From: Ectothiorhodospira marina
Lineage (GTDB): Bacteria; Pseudomonadota; Gammaproteobacteria; Ectothiorhodospirales; Ectothiorhodospiraceae
DNA: 64,000 nt
Direction of reading: 5' to 3'
Assembly: GCF_900109495.1 (NCBI RefSeq)
Contig: NZ_FOAA01000003.1
Span: 140,572-204,571 of the forward strand
The position numbers and the translations under genes are program-made. Positions 27,219 to 37,925 of the stretch are shown here, one piece after another. The notes under the pieces are model-generated. The model did no database searches. It saw only the letters and a program-made list of their open reading frames with translations, and was not told the origin of the DNA. How positions within the stretch are numbered: the stretch's first letter is position 1; the number at the start of each line of letters is the position of its first letter.

Positions 27219-29219
27219 ATGGATACACTCAACCCGCAACAACGCGCCGCCGTCGAGTATGTGGACGGTCCCCTGCTGGTGCTGGCCGGTGCCGGCAGCG
27301 GCAAGACCCGCGTGATCACCCAGAAGATCGCCCACCTCATCCGGGACAAGGGCATGGCGCCGCGGCATATCGCCGCCATCACCTTCACCAACAAGGCCGC
27401 CCGGGAGATGAAGGAGCGGGCCGGCAAGCTGCTCTCCCGAGAGGAAAGCCGGGGGCTGACGGTCTCCACCTTCCACACCCTGGGGCTGGACTTCATCCGC
27501 CGCGAGATCCGGCAACTGGGCTACCGGCCTGGCTTCACCATCTTCGACGCCGCCGATGCCCTGTCCCTGCTCAAGCAACTGACCCATCGCGATGACGAAG
27601 GGGTGGAGGTGGAAGCCGCACGGCATCGGATCAGCCGCTGGAAAAACGACCTGATCAGCGCCGACGCGGCCCTGTCCCACGCGGCCGACGAGGTGGAGGC
27701 CGGCCAGGCCCGCCTGTATGCCGCCTATCAGCGGGCCCTGAAGGCCTACAACGCCGTGGATTTCGATGACCTGATCATCCTGCCGGTGCGCCTGATGGAG
27801 GAAAACCCCGGGGTGCGCGAGCGCTGGCGTCATCGCCTGCGGCATCTGCTGGTGGATGAGTACCAGGACACCAATGCCTGCCAGTACCGCCTGGTGAAAC
27901 TGCTGGTGGACGTGGAGGGGGGTCTCACGGCGGTGGGTGATGATGACCAGTCCATCTACGCCTGGCGCGGTGCCCGCCCGGAGAACCTGGTCACCCTGCA
28001 GGAGGACTTCCCGCGCCTGAAAATCATCAAGCTGGAGCAGAACTACCGCTCCACCAACGTGATCCTGCAGACCGCCAACCGGCTGATTGCCAACAACCCT
28101 CACGTGTTTGAAAAGCGTCTCTGGAGTGGCCTGGGCAAGGGGGAAGCGATTCGCATCCTGCCCTGCAAGGACGGTGAGCACGAGGCCACGCGGGTGGTGT
28201 CGGAAATCATGAAGCACCGTTTCAAGCACCGCACCGACTACAAGGACTACGCCATCCTCTACCGGGGCAACCATCAGGCGCGGGTGTTCGAGAAGCTGTT
28301 GCGGGAAAACAGCCTCCCCTACAAGGTCAGTGGTGGGCAGTCCTTTTTCGAGCGAGCCGAGGTGAAGGATGTACTGGCCTATCTGCGCCTGCTATCCAAC
28401 CCGGAGGATGACAGCGCCTTCCTGCGCATCGTCAACGTCCCCCGCCGGGAGATCGGTGCGGGCACCCTGGAGAAGCTGGGAGCATACGCCTCGTCACGCC
28501 ATGTGAGCCTGTTCACCGCCAGCCAGGAGATGGGGCTGACAGAGGTCCTGTCGAGTCGTGCCGTGGGCCGCGTGCAAGGCTTTGCCGACTGGCTGCGGGA
28601 GCACAGCCTGAAGGCCGGGCAGGAGGACCCGGCCCAGGTGGCCCGAGCCCTGGTGGAGGACATGCGCTACGAGGACTGGCTGCTGGAACAGAGCGCCAAC
28701 CCCAAGGCGGCCAGCCGGCGCATGGAGAATGTGAACGAGGTGCTGGACTGGATGGGGCGTCTCTCCAGGGAAGGGGCCACCGGGGGCAAGAACATTGGCG
28801 AGATCGTGGCACATATGACGCTAATGGATATCCTGGACCGGGCTGGGGGCGAGGCCGAGGCGGACGGGGTACACCTGATGACCCTGCACGCAGCCAAGGG
28901 CCTGGAGTTCCCCTTCGTGTTCCTGGTGGGCATGGAAGAGGAATTGCTGCCCCACCGGGTGAGCCTGGAGGAAGATACGCTGGAGGAGGAACGCCGCCTG
29001 GCCTATGTGGGGATCACCCGAGCCCAGAAGGGCCTCACCCTCACCTATGCCTGCCGACGCACCCGTTACGGGGAGATCGTGGACTGTGAGCCCAGTCGCT
29101 TCCTGCAGGAATTGCCGGAAGAATTTCTGGAATGGCCGGATGCCAAGCCTCAGGACCCGGAGGAGGTCAAGCTGACCGGCAAGGCCCACCTGAGCAACCT
29201 GAAGAGTCTGCTGGGTTAA
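27219..29219 (+). CDS. rep: ATP-dependent DNA helicase Rep
   Basis: 666 residues, superfamily 1A helicase. Motifs in order: Q-motif LNPQQRAAVEY, Walker A AGAGSGKTR, ITFTNKAAREMKER (Ia), DEYQDTN (II), GDDDQSIYAWRGA (III), QNYRST (IV), LMTLHAAKGLEF (V) and YVGITRAQ (VI). The length and the N-terminus fit Rep better than UvrD (~720 residues). Rep unwinds 3'-5' and helps forks past obstacles. The stop TAA is directly followed by a large palindromic element. Confidence 0.95.
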   Translation: MDTLNPQQRAAVEYVDGPLLVLAGAGSGKTRVITQKIAHLIRDKGMAPRHIAAITFTNKAAREMKERAGKLLSREESRGLTVSTFHTLGLDFIRREIRQLGYRPGFTIFDAADALSLLKQLTHRDDEGVEVEAARHRISRWKNDLISADAALSHAADEVEAGQARLYAAYQRALKAYNAVDFDDLIILPVRLMEENPGVRERWRHRLRHLLVDEYQDTNACQYRLVKLLVDVEGGLTAVGDDDQSIYAWRGARPENLVTLQEDFPRLKIIKLEQNYRSTNVILQTANRLIANNPHVFEKRLWSGLGKGEAIRILPCKDGEHEATRVVSEIMKHRFKHRTDYKDYAILYRGNHQARVFEKLLRENSLPYKVSGGQSFFERAEVKDVLAYLRLLSNPEDDSAFLRIVNVPRREIGAGTLEKLGAYASSRHVSLFTASQEMGLTEVLSSRAVGRVQGFADWLREHSLKAGQEDPAQVARALVEDMRYEDWLLEQSANPKAASRRMENVNEVLDWMGRLSREGATGGKNIGEIVAHMTLMDILDRAGGEAEADGVHLMTLHAAKGLEFPFVFLVGMEEELLPHRVSLEEDTLEEERRLAYVGITRAQKGLTLTYACRRTRYGEIVDCEPSRFLQELPEEFLEWPDAKPQDPEEVKLTGKAHLSNLKSLLG

Positions 29220-29221
29220 CT

Positions 29222-29525
29222 CTCATGCATCAAGGTGGTGAGCCACCCCCGACGATGAAAGATACGCTTCAAGCCCCTCTCCCCTGCGGGGAGAGGGGAT
29301 GGGGTGAGGGGCGAGGGCTGGCACAGTGCATGCTTCACCCCCCCCTCATCCCCGGCCCTTCTCCCCCCCGAGGGGGAGAAGGGAGTGTTTGTAGCCGAAC
29401 CTTGGTTCTTTCACGTTAACGTGACAGAACCACAGTTCAACTACAGACACCCCTCTCCCCAAAAGGGAAAGGGGCCTGGAGCGTGTCTTTCATCATCGGG
29501 GTGACTCACCACCGTGATACATGAG
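29222..29525. mobile_element. ~300-bp nested inverted-repeat element (MITE-like)
   Basis: The left end (29222-29284) and right end (29465-29525) are inverted copies with scattered mismatches; both ends read CTCATGnATCA.GGTGGTGAG inward. The centre is a palindrome (CACGTTAACGTG at 29412-29423, extending to GGTTC/GAACC). The left half also carries hairpins of the CCCCTCTCCCC family that the right half lacks. No reading frame is present. A half-length relative lies at 49327-49532. It fills the 359-base gap between rep and the antiporter gene. Confidence 0.8.
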
Positions 29526-29578
29526 CGCCAGACCTTATCAGGTTAGGTAATGAAACATCCGACTGATAGAATTTGACG

Positions 29579-31330
29579 ATGGATCTCACCAATCAGATCA
29601 TTCTCATGGGCAGCCTGGTGCTGCTCGCCAGCGTGCTGGCCGGCGTGATCACGCGGCGGCTGGGCGTGCCCCTGCTGCTGGTGTTCCTGCTCATCGGCAT
29701 GCTGATGGGGGAGGAAGGCCCCGGGGGCATCGAGTTCAAGGATGTGCAGATCGCGCATCTGTTCGGCAGCCTGGCCCTGGCCATCATCCTCTTCGATGGA
29801 GGCATGCGCACGCCCATCTCCAGCTTCCGGGTGGGGCTCAAGCCGGCCCTGGGGCTGGCCACCATCGGCGTGATGATCACCGCCGGCCTCACCGGGGCCT
29901 TCGCGGCCTGGTGGCTGGAAGTGAACTGGATGGTGGGCCTGCTGCTGGGGGCCATTGTCGGCTCCACCGACGCGGCCGCAGTGTTCTCCCTGCTCCACTC
30001 TCGGGGGCTGGAGCTCAAGCAGCGCGTCGGCGCCACACTGGAGATCGAATCCGGCAGCAACGATCCCATGGCCATCTTTCTGACCATCGCCTTCATTGAA
30101 CTCATCGTGGGCGGTCACAGCAACATGGGCCTGACGGTGCTCTGGGAGTTTATCCGCCAGATCGGGCTGGGGGCCGTGGTGGGACTGGCCGGCGGACTGG
30201 GCCTGACCTGGCTCATCAACCGCCTGGATATCCCCCAGGGCCTGTATCCGCTGGCTGCCATGGCCGGGGGGCTGAGCATCTTTGGTGTGGCCGCGATCAT
30301 GGATGGCAGTGGCTTTCTGGCCATCTACCTGGCCGGCCTGCTGCTGGGCAACCGACCACTACAGGCCTCCCAGTACATCAACCGTTTTCATGACGGCATC
30401 GCCCAGCTCGCTCAGATCGGCATGTTCCTGATGCTGGGGGTACTGGTCACGCCATCCGAGTTGGTGCCGGTGGCCGTGGATGCCCTGCTCATCGCCGCCG
30501 TGCTGATCCTGGTGGCCCGTCCCATCGCCGTCTGGCTGTGCCTGCTGCCATTCCGCTTCCCCTGGCGCGAACAGGTCTTCGTGGGCTGGGTGGGGTTGCG
30601 AGGTGCCGTACCCATCATCCTGGCCCTGTTTCCCTTCCTGGCCGGGATCGACGAAGCGGAGATGCTGTTCAACATCGTCTTCTTCGTGGTGCTGATCTCG
30701 CTGCTGGTTCAGGGCTGGACCGTGTCCTCCTTCGCACGCCTGTTCAAGCTGGAAGTGCCTCCCACCAGCCATCTGGTGCAGCGGGTGGAACTGGATATCC
30801 CCGGGCAGCAGGAACTGGAATTGGTGGGGTATCGGCTGGTGGAAACCACCCCGGTGGTGCGCGAGAAGTGGACCAGTTTCACCCTGCCCCGCAGCGTGCG
30901 TGTCGTGGCTCACCTGCGCGACAAGGTATTGCTGGATGCCCTGAACATGCTGGATCTGCGCGCGGGGGACTACCTCTATCTCATGGCCGCCCCCCAGGAT
31001 CTGAAGGCCCTGGACCGTCTGTTCGTGGCCAGCGAGGCCCCCGAACGCCTGTCGGAGCGCCAGTTCTTCGGGGAGTTCGTACTCAATGGGGTGGCGATAC
31101 TGGATGACCTGTCCCTGGCCTACGGGATCACCGTGCCCGAGGAGGCACGCGGACTCACCCTAGACGAGTTCCTGCGCCGTTCCCTGAACACCCAGCCGGT
31201 GGTGGGTGACCGATTGCAACTGACGGGTGTGGAACTGGTCGTGCGGGAAGTCTCGGGCAACCGCATCATCAAGGTCGGTCTCAAGCTCAGCAAGTCGCAC
31301 ACAAAAAAAGGGGCCCGAACGGGCCCCTAA
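29579..31330 (+). CDS. nhaP2: K+/H+ antiporter, NhaP2/CvrA type
   Basis: 583 residues. The N-terminal ~395 residues are a cation:proton antiporter domain with about a dozen hydrophobic helices; GSTDAAAVFS, ESGSNDPMAIFLT (the ND motif) and WVGLRGAVPIILALFP are typical. The C-terminal part contains a TrkA-C-like domain (LVGYRLVETTPVVREKW) and a CorC/HlyC-type end. It exchanges K+ (or Na+) for protons across the inner membrane, fitting osmotic and pH control. ATG 29579 is used; a TTG six bases upstream is possible. The last codons overlap the terminator of the convergent copper ATPase gene. Confidence 0.92.
   Translation: MDLTNQIILMGSLVLLASVLAGVITRRLGVPLLLVFLLIGMLMGEEGPGGIEFKDVQIAHLFGSLALAIILFDGGMRTPISSFRVGLKPALGLATIGVMITAGLTGAFAAWWLEVNWMVGLLLGAIVGSTDAAAVFSLLHSRGLELKQRVGATLEIESGSNDPMAIFLTIAFIELIVGGHSNMGLTVLWEFIRQIGLGAVVGLAGGLGLTWLINRLDIPQGLYPLAAMAGGLSIFGVAAIMDGSGFLAIYLAGLLLGNRPLQASQYINRFHDGIAQLAQIGMFLMLGVLVTPSELVPVAVDALLIAAVLILVARPIAVWLCLLPFRFPWREQVFVGWVGLRGAVPIILALFPFLAGIDEAEMLFNIVFFVVLISLLVQGWTVSSFARLFKLEVPPTSHLVQRVELDIPGQQELELVGYRLVETTPVVREKWTSFTLPRSVRVVAHLRDKVLLDALNMLDLRAGDYLYLMAAPQDLKALDRLFVASEAPERLSERQFFGEFVLNGVAILDDLSLAYGITVPEEARGLTLDEFLRRSLNTQPVVGDRLQLTGVELVVREVSGNRIIKVGLKLSKSHTKKGARTGP
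31303..31327 (-). terminator. Intrinsic terminator of copA inside the nhaP2 3' end
   Basis: On the minus strand GGGGCCC (31327-31321) pairs with GGGCCCC (31316-31310), loop GTTC, followed by seven T residues. The same bases on the plus strand encode the last residues of the antiporter (KKGARTGP). Confidence 0.85.
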
Positions 31331-31393
31331 GCATGCGAGAAGAGAAGAGAAAAGCGACACACGAATTAAATAATACTCGTTCTCATTTTCATG

Positions 31394-33898
31394 TCAAGCC
31401 GCCGATGACATTTTTTCTGGGTGGAACCGCTTGAGCCGCAGGGCATTGCTGAGCACCGACACCGAAGACAGGGACATGGCGGCGGCGGCAAATACCGGCG
31501 AGAGCAACAGTCCGAACGGGGGATACAGCACCCCGGCGGCCACCGGCAGCAGGGTGACGTTGTAGGCGAAGGCCCAGAAAAGATTCTGCTTGATGTTGCG
31601 CAGTGTGGCCCGGGACAAGGCGATGGCATTGACCACGTTGCCCAGATCATCCGACATGAGCACCACATCCGCCGACTCCATGGCCACATCCGTGCCAGAG
31701 CCGATGGCGATGCCCACATCCGCCCCTGCCAGGGCCGGGGCGTCGTTGATGCCATCCCCCACAAAGGCCACCCGGGTACTGCCGTCGCCCCGCAGACGAG
31801 CCACCTCATCGGCCTTGCCCTCGGGCAGCACCTCCGCCAACACCTGGTCAATCCCCAGATCCCGGGCCACCGCCTCGGCGGTGCGGCGGTTGTCGCCGGT
31901 GATCATCACCACCTTCAGGCCCAGATCGTGCAAACGCTGCACCGTTTGCCGGGCGGATGCCTTGGGCGGATCGGCCACGCCCAGCAGGGCCGTCAACTGT
32001 CCGTCCACGGCCATCAGCAGTGGCGTGCGACCCTGTTCCGCCAGGGACTCGGCGGCCTCACGGGCCGACTCGGCATCCACCCCGGATTCGTCCAGATAAC
32101 GCCAGGAGCCGATGCGCACCGCACAACCCTCCACCGTGCCACTCACCCCCTTACCGGGGAGTGCCTCAAAACCCTGCACCTCCAGCGCCCCTGCATTCGC
32201 ATCGGGTGCCTGGGCGGCCCGCACAATGGCCTGGGCCACCGGATGCTCGGAGCGGGACTCCAGGGCCCCGGCCAGGGCCAACACCCGATCCCGGGACAAC
32301 GCCCCCTGGACAACCACATCGGTGAGTTCCGGGCGCCCCTGGGTGAGGGTGCCGGTCTTGTCCATAGCCACCACATCCACGTCCCTGAGGGCCTGCAGGG
32401 CATCCCCCCCGCGAAACAGCACCCCCATCTCCGCACCCTTGCCGGTGCCCACCATGATGGAGGTGGGCGTGGCCAACCCCATGGCGCAGGGGCAGGCAAT
32501 GATCAGCACGGCCACGGCATTGACCAGGGCCAGGGTGAGTGCCGGGGCGGGTCCGAAGATCATCCATACCGCGAAAGTCAGCAAGGCCACGCCGATGACC
32601 ACGGGCACAAAATAGCGGGTGACCTGATCCACCAGATTCTGGATCGGCAATCGTGACGCCTGAGCCGACTCCACCATCCGGATGATCTGCGCCAGCACGG
32701 TGTCGGCACCCACTCGCGTGGCCTGAACGGTCAGGGCTCCCTGTCCGTTGATGGTGCCCCCGACCACCTGCCCCCCTGCCTGTTTGTCCACCGGAATGGG
32801 CTCACCGGTGATCATGGACTCATCCACCCAGGACTGCCCTTCCACCACCTCACCATCCACTGGTATGCGCTCTCCCGGCCGAACCTGGATTCGTTCGTCC
32901 ACCTGCACCTGATCCACGTCCACGTCCTGCCAGGCCCCATCTCGCCACACCCGGGCGCCGCGGGGCTTGAGCCCCATGAGTTTGCGGATGGCCTCGGAGG
33001 TGGCGCCCTTGGCCCGGGCCTCCAGGAAACGGCCTACCAGTACCAGGGTGATGATGACCATGGAGGCCTCGTAATACACGTGGACCGACTCTGCCGGTAG
33101 CACCCCGGGCAGGAAGGTGGCCACCACCGAATACCCATAGGCTGCCGAGGTGCCCAGCATCACCAGGGAGTTCATGTCCGGGACGCCACGCAACAAGGCT
33201 GGCCACCCCTTGCGATAAAAACGCAGCCCAGGGCCGAACTGCGCGACGGTGGCCAGCACGAAAAACAGCAGATACACCGTCTGGGTGCCCAGGGCACCGT
33301 GCAAGGCATCGCCAAAGGCAGGAATGAAATGCCCCCCCATATCCAGCACCACCACAGGCAATGCCAGGGTGGCGGCCAGGATCACGGCGCGGCGCAAGCC
33401 GGTGAGCTCGGCCGCGCGCTTGGCGCGTTCGCGATCCTCTCGGTCGGGACCGGCTTCCAGGGGTTGACTGGGGTAACCTGCCTCGGTCACGTGGCCGGCC
33501 AGTTCCGAGGCGGTCACCGAGCCCGTCAGCACCGTCACCCGGGCCTGAGCATTGGCCAGGTTCACCGCGGCCTCCACCACACCCGGTGACTGATCCAGCA
33601 CCTGCTGCACGCGACTGGCGCAGGAACCACAGTTCATGCCCTGCACATCCAGCACCAGCGTGTCGGTTTCCACCTGATAGCCGGCGTCCTTCACCGCCTG
33701 GCGCAGGGCGTCGGGGTTGGGCAGGTCATTGTCGCTTTCGAGGGTGGCCTTTTCAGTAGCCAGGTTGACGCTGACCCGATCCACGCCAGGCACTGCGCGC
33801 AGGGCATCTTCCACGCGACCCACGCAGGATGCGCAGCCCATACCGCCGACGGAGAGTGTCAGCTGGGAGGTATTCGAAGAGGAGGACGAATGGGACAT
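31394..33898 (-). CDS. copA: Cu+-exporting P1B-type ATPase
   Basis: About 834 residues. Two N-terminal heavy-metal-binding domains (GMGCASC near 20, GMNCGSC near 89) precede eight membrane helices, the CPC motif in [12 protein letters not shown], the phosphorylation motif DKTGTLT and the hinge [10 protein letters not shown]. The last two helices contain YN and MSLSS, the residues that define Cu+ specificity (P1B-1). It pumps Cu+ out of the cytoplasm. ATG 33898 (MSHSSSSS) is used; ATG 33925 is an alternative. No cueR-type regulator is adjacent. A strong terminator follows. Confidence 0.95.
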   Translation of the reverse strand: MSHSSSSSNTSQLTLSVGGMGCASCVGRVEDALRAVPGVDRVSVNLATEKATLESDNDLPNPDALRQAVKDAGYQVETDTLVLDVQGMNCGSCASRVQQVLDQSPGVVEAAVNLANAQARVTVLTGSVTASELAGHVTEAGYPSQPLEAGPDREDRERAKRAAELTGLRRAVILAATLALPVVVLDMGGHFIPAFGDALHGALGTQTVYLLFFVLATVAQFGPGLRFYRKGWPALLRGVPDMNSLVMLGTSAAYGYSVVATFLPGVLPAESVHVYYEASMVIITLVLVGRFLEARAKGATSEAIRKLMGLKPRGARVWRDGAWQDVDVDQVQVDERIQVRPGERIPVDGEVVEGQSWVDESMITGEPIPVDKQAGGQVVGGTINGQGALTVQATRVGADTVLAQIIRMVESAQASRLPIQNLVDQVTRYFVPVVIGVALLTFAVWMIFGPAPALTLALVNAVAVLIIACPCAMGLATPTSIMVGTGKGAEMGVLFRGGDALQALRDVDVVAMDKTGTLTQGRPELTDVVVQGALSRDRVLALAGALESRSEHPVAQAIVRAAQAPDANAGALEVQGFEALPGKGVSGTVEGCAVRIGSWRYLDESGVDAESAREAAESLAEQGRTPLLMAVDGQLTALLGVADPPKASARQTVQRLHDLGLKVVMITGDNRRTAEAVARDLGIDQVLAEVLPEGKADEVARLRGDGSTRVAFVGDGINDAPALAGADVGIAIGSGTDVAMESADVVLMSDDLGNVVNAIALSRATLRNIKQNLFWAFAYNVTLLPVAAGVLYPPFGLLLSPVFAAAAMSLSSVSVLSNALRLKRFHPEKMSSAA

Positions 33899-33954
33899 GG
33901 GCCGACCGATGACTGAGTGGAGCACTCAGGTTATGACGGATCGGCAGCTGGGGT

Positions 33955-34045
33955 AAATCCCCCTCATCCCCAGCCCTCCCCTGAGGGGAGGGCTGTATGG
34001 CCTCTCTCCCGCTGGCGGCAGAGAGGCTGGGGTGAGGGCCGACGG
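33955..34045. repeat. CCCTC-type hairpin repeat
   Basis: CCCCTCATCCCCAGCCCTCCCC, hairpin, then a second CTCTC/GAGAG hairpin, ending GGCTGGGGTGAGGG. It is a variant of the dispersed double-hairpin family seen at 37.6, 43.0 and 43.8 kb and sits between the copA start and the end of the OmpA-like gene. Confidence 0.7.
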
Positions 34046-34048
34046 AGT

Positions 34049-34678
34049 TTAGTTCACCCGCTCGGTCTTCTCGATGCGGATCTCGACACGACGGTTGGCC
34101 ATGCGGCCTTCTGCCGTGTCGTTATAGGCCTGCGGACGATCCGGCCCATAGCCCACGGTCTGCATTTTATCAGCCGGCACACCCTGGTCGACCAGGTAGT
34201 CCTTGACGGCATCAGCACGATCCTGGGACAGACGCTCATTCAGGGAACGGGGGCCGGTGCTGTCGGTATGGCCGGAGATCATCACCCGCTCCAGCTCCGA
34301 ACCCGCATCCATGATGCGACGGGCCACGGCGTCCAGCTCGGCGGTGGCAGCGGGGCTCAGTGCGTGCTTGCCGGTGGCGAACAGCACTTCGGAGCCCAGG
34401 GTGATGGTTTCATAACGCGGCTCCGGTTCCGGCTCGGGGGCCGGTGCAGGTTTCGGCTCGGCACGCGGTGCCGGCTCAGGAGCCTCGTAGCCGGGGCAAC
34501 CCTCGATGGCCAGATCCTTTTCCCAGCGTGGCGTCTGCACGCAACCACCGGAGCCGTCGCGCACCACGGTGCCCCGCGGATCCACGGTGTAACCGGTGGA
34601 GGCCGACACGGTTGAAATGCCCGTGAGCATCAGCACGGTGGCCAGCCCAACGCCACAGGTCAAAGTCATTTTTTGCAT
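34049..34678 (-). CDS. OmpA-family peptidoglycan-binding protein
   Basis: 209 residues. A cleavable signal peptide (~1-26) leads to a short Cys-containing region, a Pro/Glu-rich linker (~70-88), and a C-terminal OmpA-like domain (~90-205) with the peptidoglycan-binding signature SGHTDSTGPRSLNERLSQDRADAV and NRRVEI. It lacks a membrane beta-barrel, so it is probably a periplasmic or lipid-free envelope protein attached to the cell wall. AAGGAG precedes ATG 34678. Its partner is unknown. Confidence 0.9.
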   Translation of the reverse strand: MQKMTLTCGVGLATVLMLTGISTVSASTGYTVDPRGTVVRDGSGGCVQTPRWEKDLAIEGCPGYEAPEPAPRAEPKPAPAPEPEPEPRYETITLGSEVLFATGKHALSPAATAELDAVARRIMDAGSELERVMISGHTDSTGPRSLNERLSQDRADAVKDYLVDQGVPADKMQTVGYGPDRPQAYNDTAEGRMANRRVEIRIEKTERVN

Positions 34679-34765
34679 ATTCTTTTCTCCTTCTTTCGTT
34701 TCGCGTCTATTACACGATACAAGATATCAGGCCCGGATGCGTAGTGGCCCGGGTCACACAACAAC

Positions 34766-34790
34766 AAAGCCCCGCACAAGGCGGGGCTTT
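34766..34790 (-). terminator. Intrinsic terminator after groEL
   Basis: AAAGCCCCGC/GCGGGGCTTT, a perfect 10-bp stem with a five-base loop. On the minus strand it is followed by a T-rich run (TTTGTTGTTGTG). It lies ~45 bases after the groEL stop. Confidence 0.8.
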
Positions 34791-34833
34791 GCAGACTGCC
34801 AAGGGCAGATTCACGCTTTGATGACGCGGGCGA

Positions 34834-36534
<1,701 letters not shown>

Positions 36535-36825
36535 TCAGCCTTCCACCACGGCCATCACGTCTTCCTCGCGCATGACGAGGAGATCCTGACCGTCCACCTT
36601 GACCTCGGTGCCGGAGTACTTGCCGAAGATGACCTTGTCACCCACCTTCAGATCCAGGGCACGGACGTCGCCGTTCTCGAGGATCTTGCCATGGCCAACA
36701 GCCACCACTTCGCCGCGGATCGGCTTCTCGGCAGCACTGTCGGGGATCACGATCCCACCGGGGCTGGTGCGCTCTTCTTCCATGCGCTTGATGATCACCC
36801 GGTCGTGCAACGGACGGATATTCAT
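36535..36825 (-). CDS. groES: Co-chaperonin GroES (Hsp10)
   Basis: 96 residues. It starts [18 protein letters not shown], contains the mobile loop ([14 protein letters not shown]), and has [12 protein letters not shown] near the C-terminus. It caps GroEL. GAGGAG is 9 bases upstream of ATG 36825. It is the first gene of the groESL operon, with a promoter and CIRCE operator 60-115 bases upstream. Confidence 0.98.
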   Translation of the reverse strand: MNIRPLHDRVIIKRMEEERTSPGGIVIPDSAAEKPIRGEVVAVGHGKILENGDVRALDLKVGDKVIFGKYSGTEVKVDGQDLLVMREEDVMAVVEG

Positions 36826-36886
36826 GGGCCTTAACTCCTCAAATAAATCGATTGGACGGGTTTTTCGTGTCTGTCCCGGGGGCTTG

Positions 36887-36913
36887 TTAGCACTCCCCCT
36901 CGGTGAGTGCCAA
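36887..36913. promoter_or_regulatory. CIRCE operator (HrcA site) of groESL
   Basis: TTAGCACTC, a 9-base spacer, then GAGTGCCAA: one mismatch from the CIRCE consensus inverted repeat. It lies directly downstream of the -10 box of the groE promoter, where HrcA would block transcription. hrcA itself is not in the window. Confidence 0.92.
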
Positions 36914-36940
36914 TGATAGTAACGCACTTCGGGATGTCAA
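36913..36940 (-). promoter_or_regulatory. Sigma-70-type promoter of groESL
   Basis: On the minus strand: TTGACA (perfect -35, plus-strand 36935-36940), 16-base spacer, TATCAT (-10, 36913-36918). The CIRCE element begins at the edge of the -10 box. The CTTGAC context could also be read by a heat-shock sigma factor, but the -10 fits sigma-70 better. Confidence 0.85.
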
Positions 36941-36962
36941 GGGGGGAACAATCGACAAAATC

Positions 36963-36996
36963 TCAAAGGGGACGGATTTCAATCCGTCCCCTTTGA
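36963..36996. repeat. Perfect 16-bp inverted repeat with GGGGAC core
   Basis: TCAAAGGGGACGGATT (36963-36978), two-base loop, and its exact reverse complement (36981-36996). It sits between the divergent groES and fxsA genes, upstream of the groE promoter. Its AAGGGGAC(A/G)G motif is shared with the palindrome inside the adaptor gene at 39.9 kb. Confidence 0.85.
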
Positions 36997-37076
36997 CCGG
37001 AAGCCCAGGGGTCGCGGTTTACGCGCCCATCGTGGCGCTGTTATAAACAACCCAAATCCAACGGAAACCCCTCGCC

Positions 37077-37619
37077 ATGCCTGTCTTTCCGATCCTTCTC
37101 ATCCTCTTTTTCACCGTCCCGCTGGTGGAAATCTACGTCCTGATTCAGGTGGGCGGGATCATCGGCGTCTGGGCCACGGTGGGCTTGGTGGTGCTCACCG
37201 CAGTGGTCGGCGCCGCCCTGCTGCGCCGCCAGGGCCTGGCCACGCTCACGCGGGTGCAGCAAAGCATGGATCGCGGACAACTGCCGGCCACCGAACTGGT
37301 GGAAGGCTTCTTCCTCATCGTCGGCGGCGCCCTGCTGCTCACCCCAGGGTTCGTCACTGACGTGGTGGGCTTTGCCTGCCTGCTCCCGGGCAGCCGCCGT
37401 GTGATGGCCAAGTACCTGATCAGTCGCGGCGTGTTCATGGCCCATACCCATGCCCGGAATGTGTACACCGAGTACCGGGGCCAGGGGCCGCACCCCGGGG
37501 CCGGGCCAGCTGGCGACCCGCGCCGCCCGGGGGGCGGGCAGACCATCGATGGGGAATGGGAGCGAGAGGAGGAGAACAGGCCGGAGGTGGAACCGCCGGA
37601 GAAGGATCGGGATCGGTAA
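37077..37619 (+). CDS. fxsA: FxsA family membrane protein
   Basis: 180 residues. The FxsA domain fills the first ~130: FPILLILFFTVPLVEIYVLI, GVWATVGLVVLTAVVGA, the conserved LLRRQGLATL and a further membrane region (FFLIVGGALLLTPGFVTDVVG). The remaining tail is hydrophilic, Gly/Pro/Glu-rich and poorly conserved. E. coli FxsA suppresses phage T7 exclusion by F plasmid when overproduced; its normal role is unknown. Its place next to groES is the usual one in gammaproteobacteria. Confidence 0.92.
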   Translation: MPVFPILLILFFTVPLVEIYVLIQVGGIIGVWATVGLVVLTAVVGAALLRRQGLATLTRVQQSMDRGQLPATELVEGFFLIVGGALLLTPGFVTDVVGFACLLPGSRRVMAKYLISRGVFMAHTHARNVYTEYRGQGPHPGAGPAGDPRRPGGGQTIDGEWEREEENRPEVEPPEKDRDR

Positions 37620-37925
37620 GCCTCCACCCTCACCCTCACCCCAACCCCTCTCCCGCCAGCGGGAGAGGGGCTTCAATCACCTTTCCCTGCGGGGCACAGG
37701 ATCCATGCCTCTTCCTCCCCTGGTGGGCTTAGGGTCCAGGACTCTCTTCCCTTGGAGAGCATGGAAACCATGACTCCCTTCTCCCCTCGGGGGAGAAGGG
37801 CCGGGGATGAGGGGGATGCGGCGGGCACAAGTCCGACGACCGCCCACCCCAACAAAAACTTCTTTCCATATCTCCCGCGGATATATTAAATTGACATTCA
37901 CGGATCGAACCGCAGGAGATATGCC
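37620..37925. repeat. Double-hairpin repeat between fxsA and the thioredoxin-like gene
   Basis: The first hairpin, CCCCTCTCCCGC/GCGGGAGAGGGG (37645-37656, 37659-37670), follows CCCTCACCCTCACCCCAA. The second, CCCTTCTCCCC/GGGGAGAAGGG (37776-37786, 37790-37800), is followed by CCGGGGATGAGGGGG. The two ends are inverted relative to each other (CCCTCA/TGAGGG). An A/T-rich stretch at 37850-37895 probably holds the promoter of the next gene, but I could not fix its boxes. Confidence 0.85.

Noticed and set aside
36963..36996. Intrinsic terminator between groES and fxsA
   Set aside because: The stem is perfect but the two flanking genes diverge and neither side has a T-tract; a repeat element fits better.
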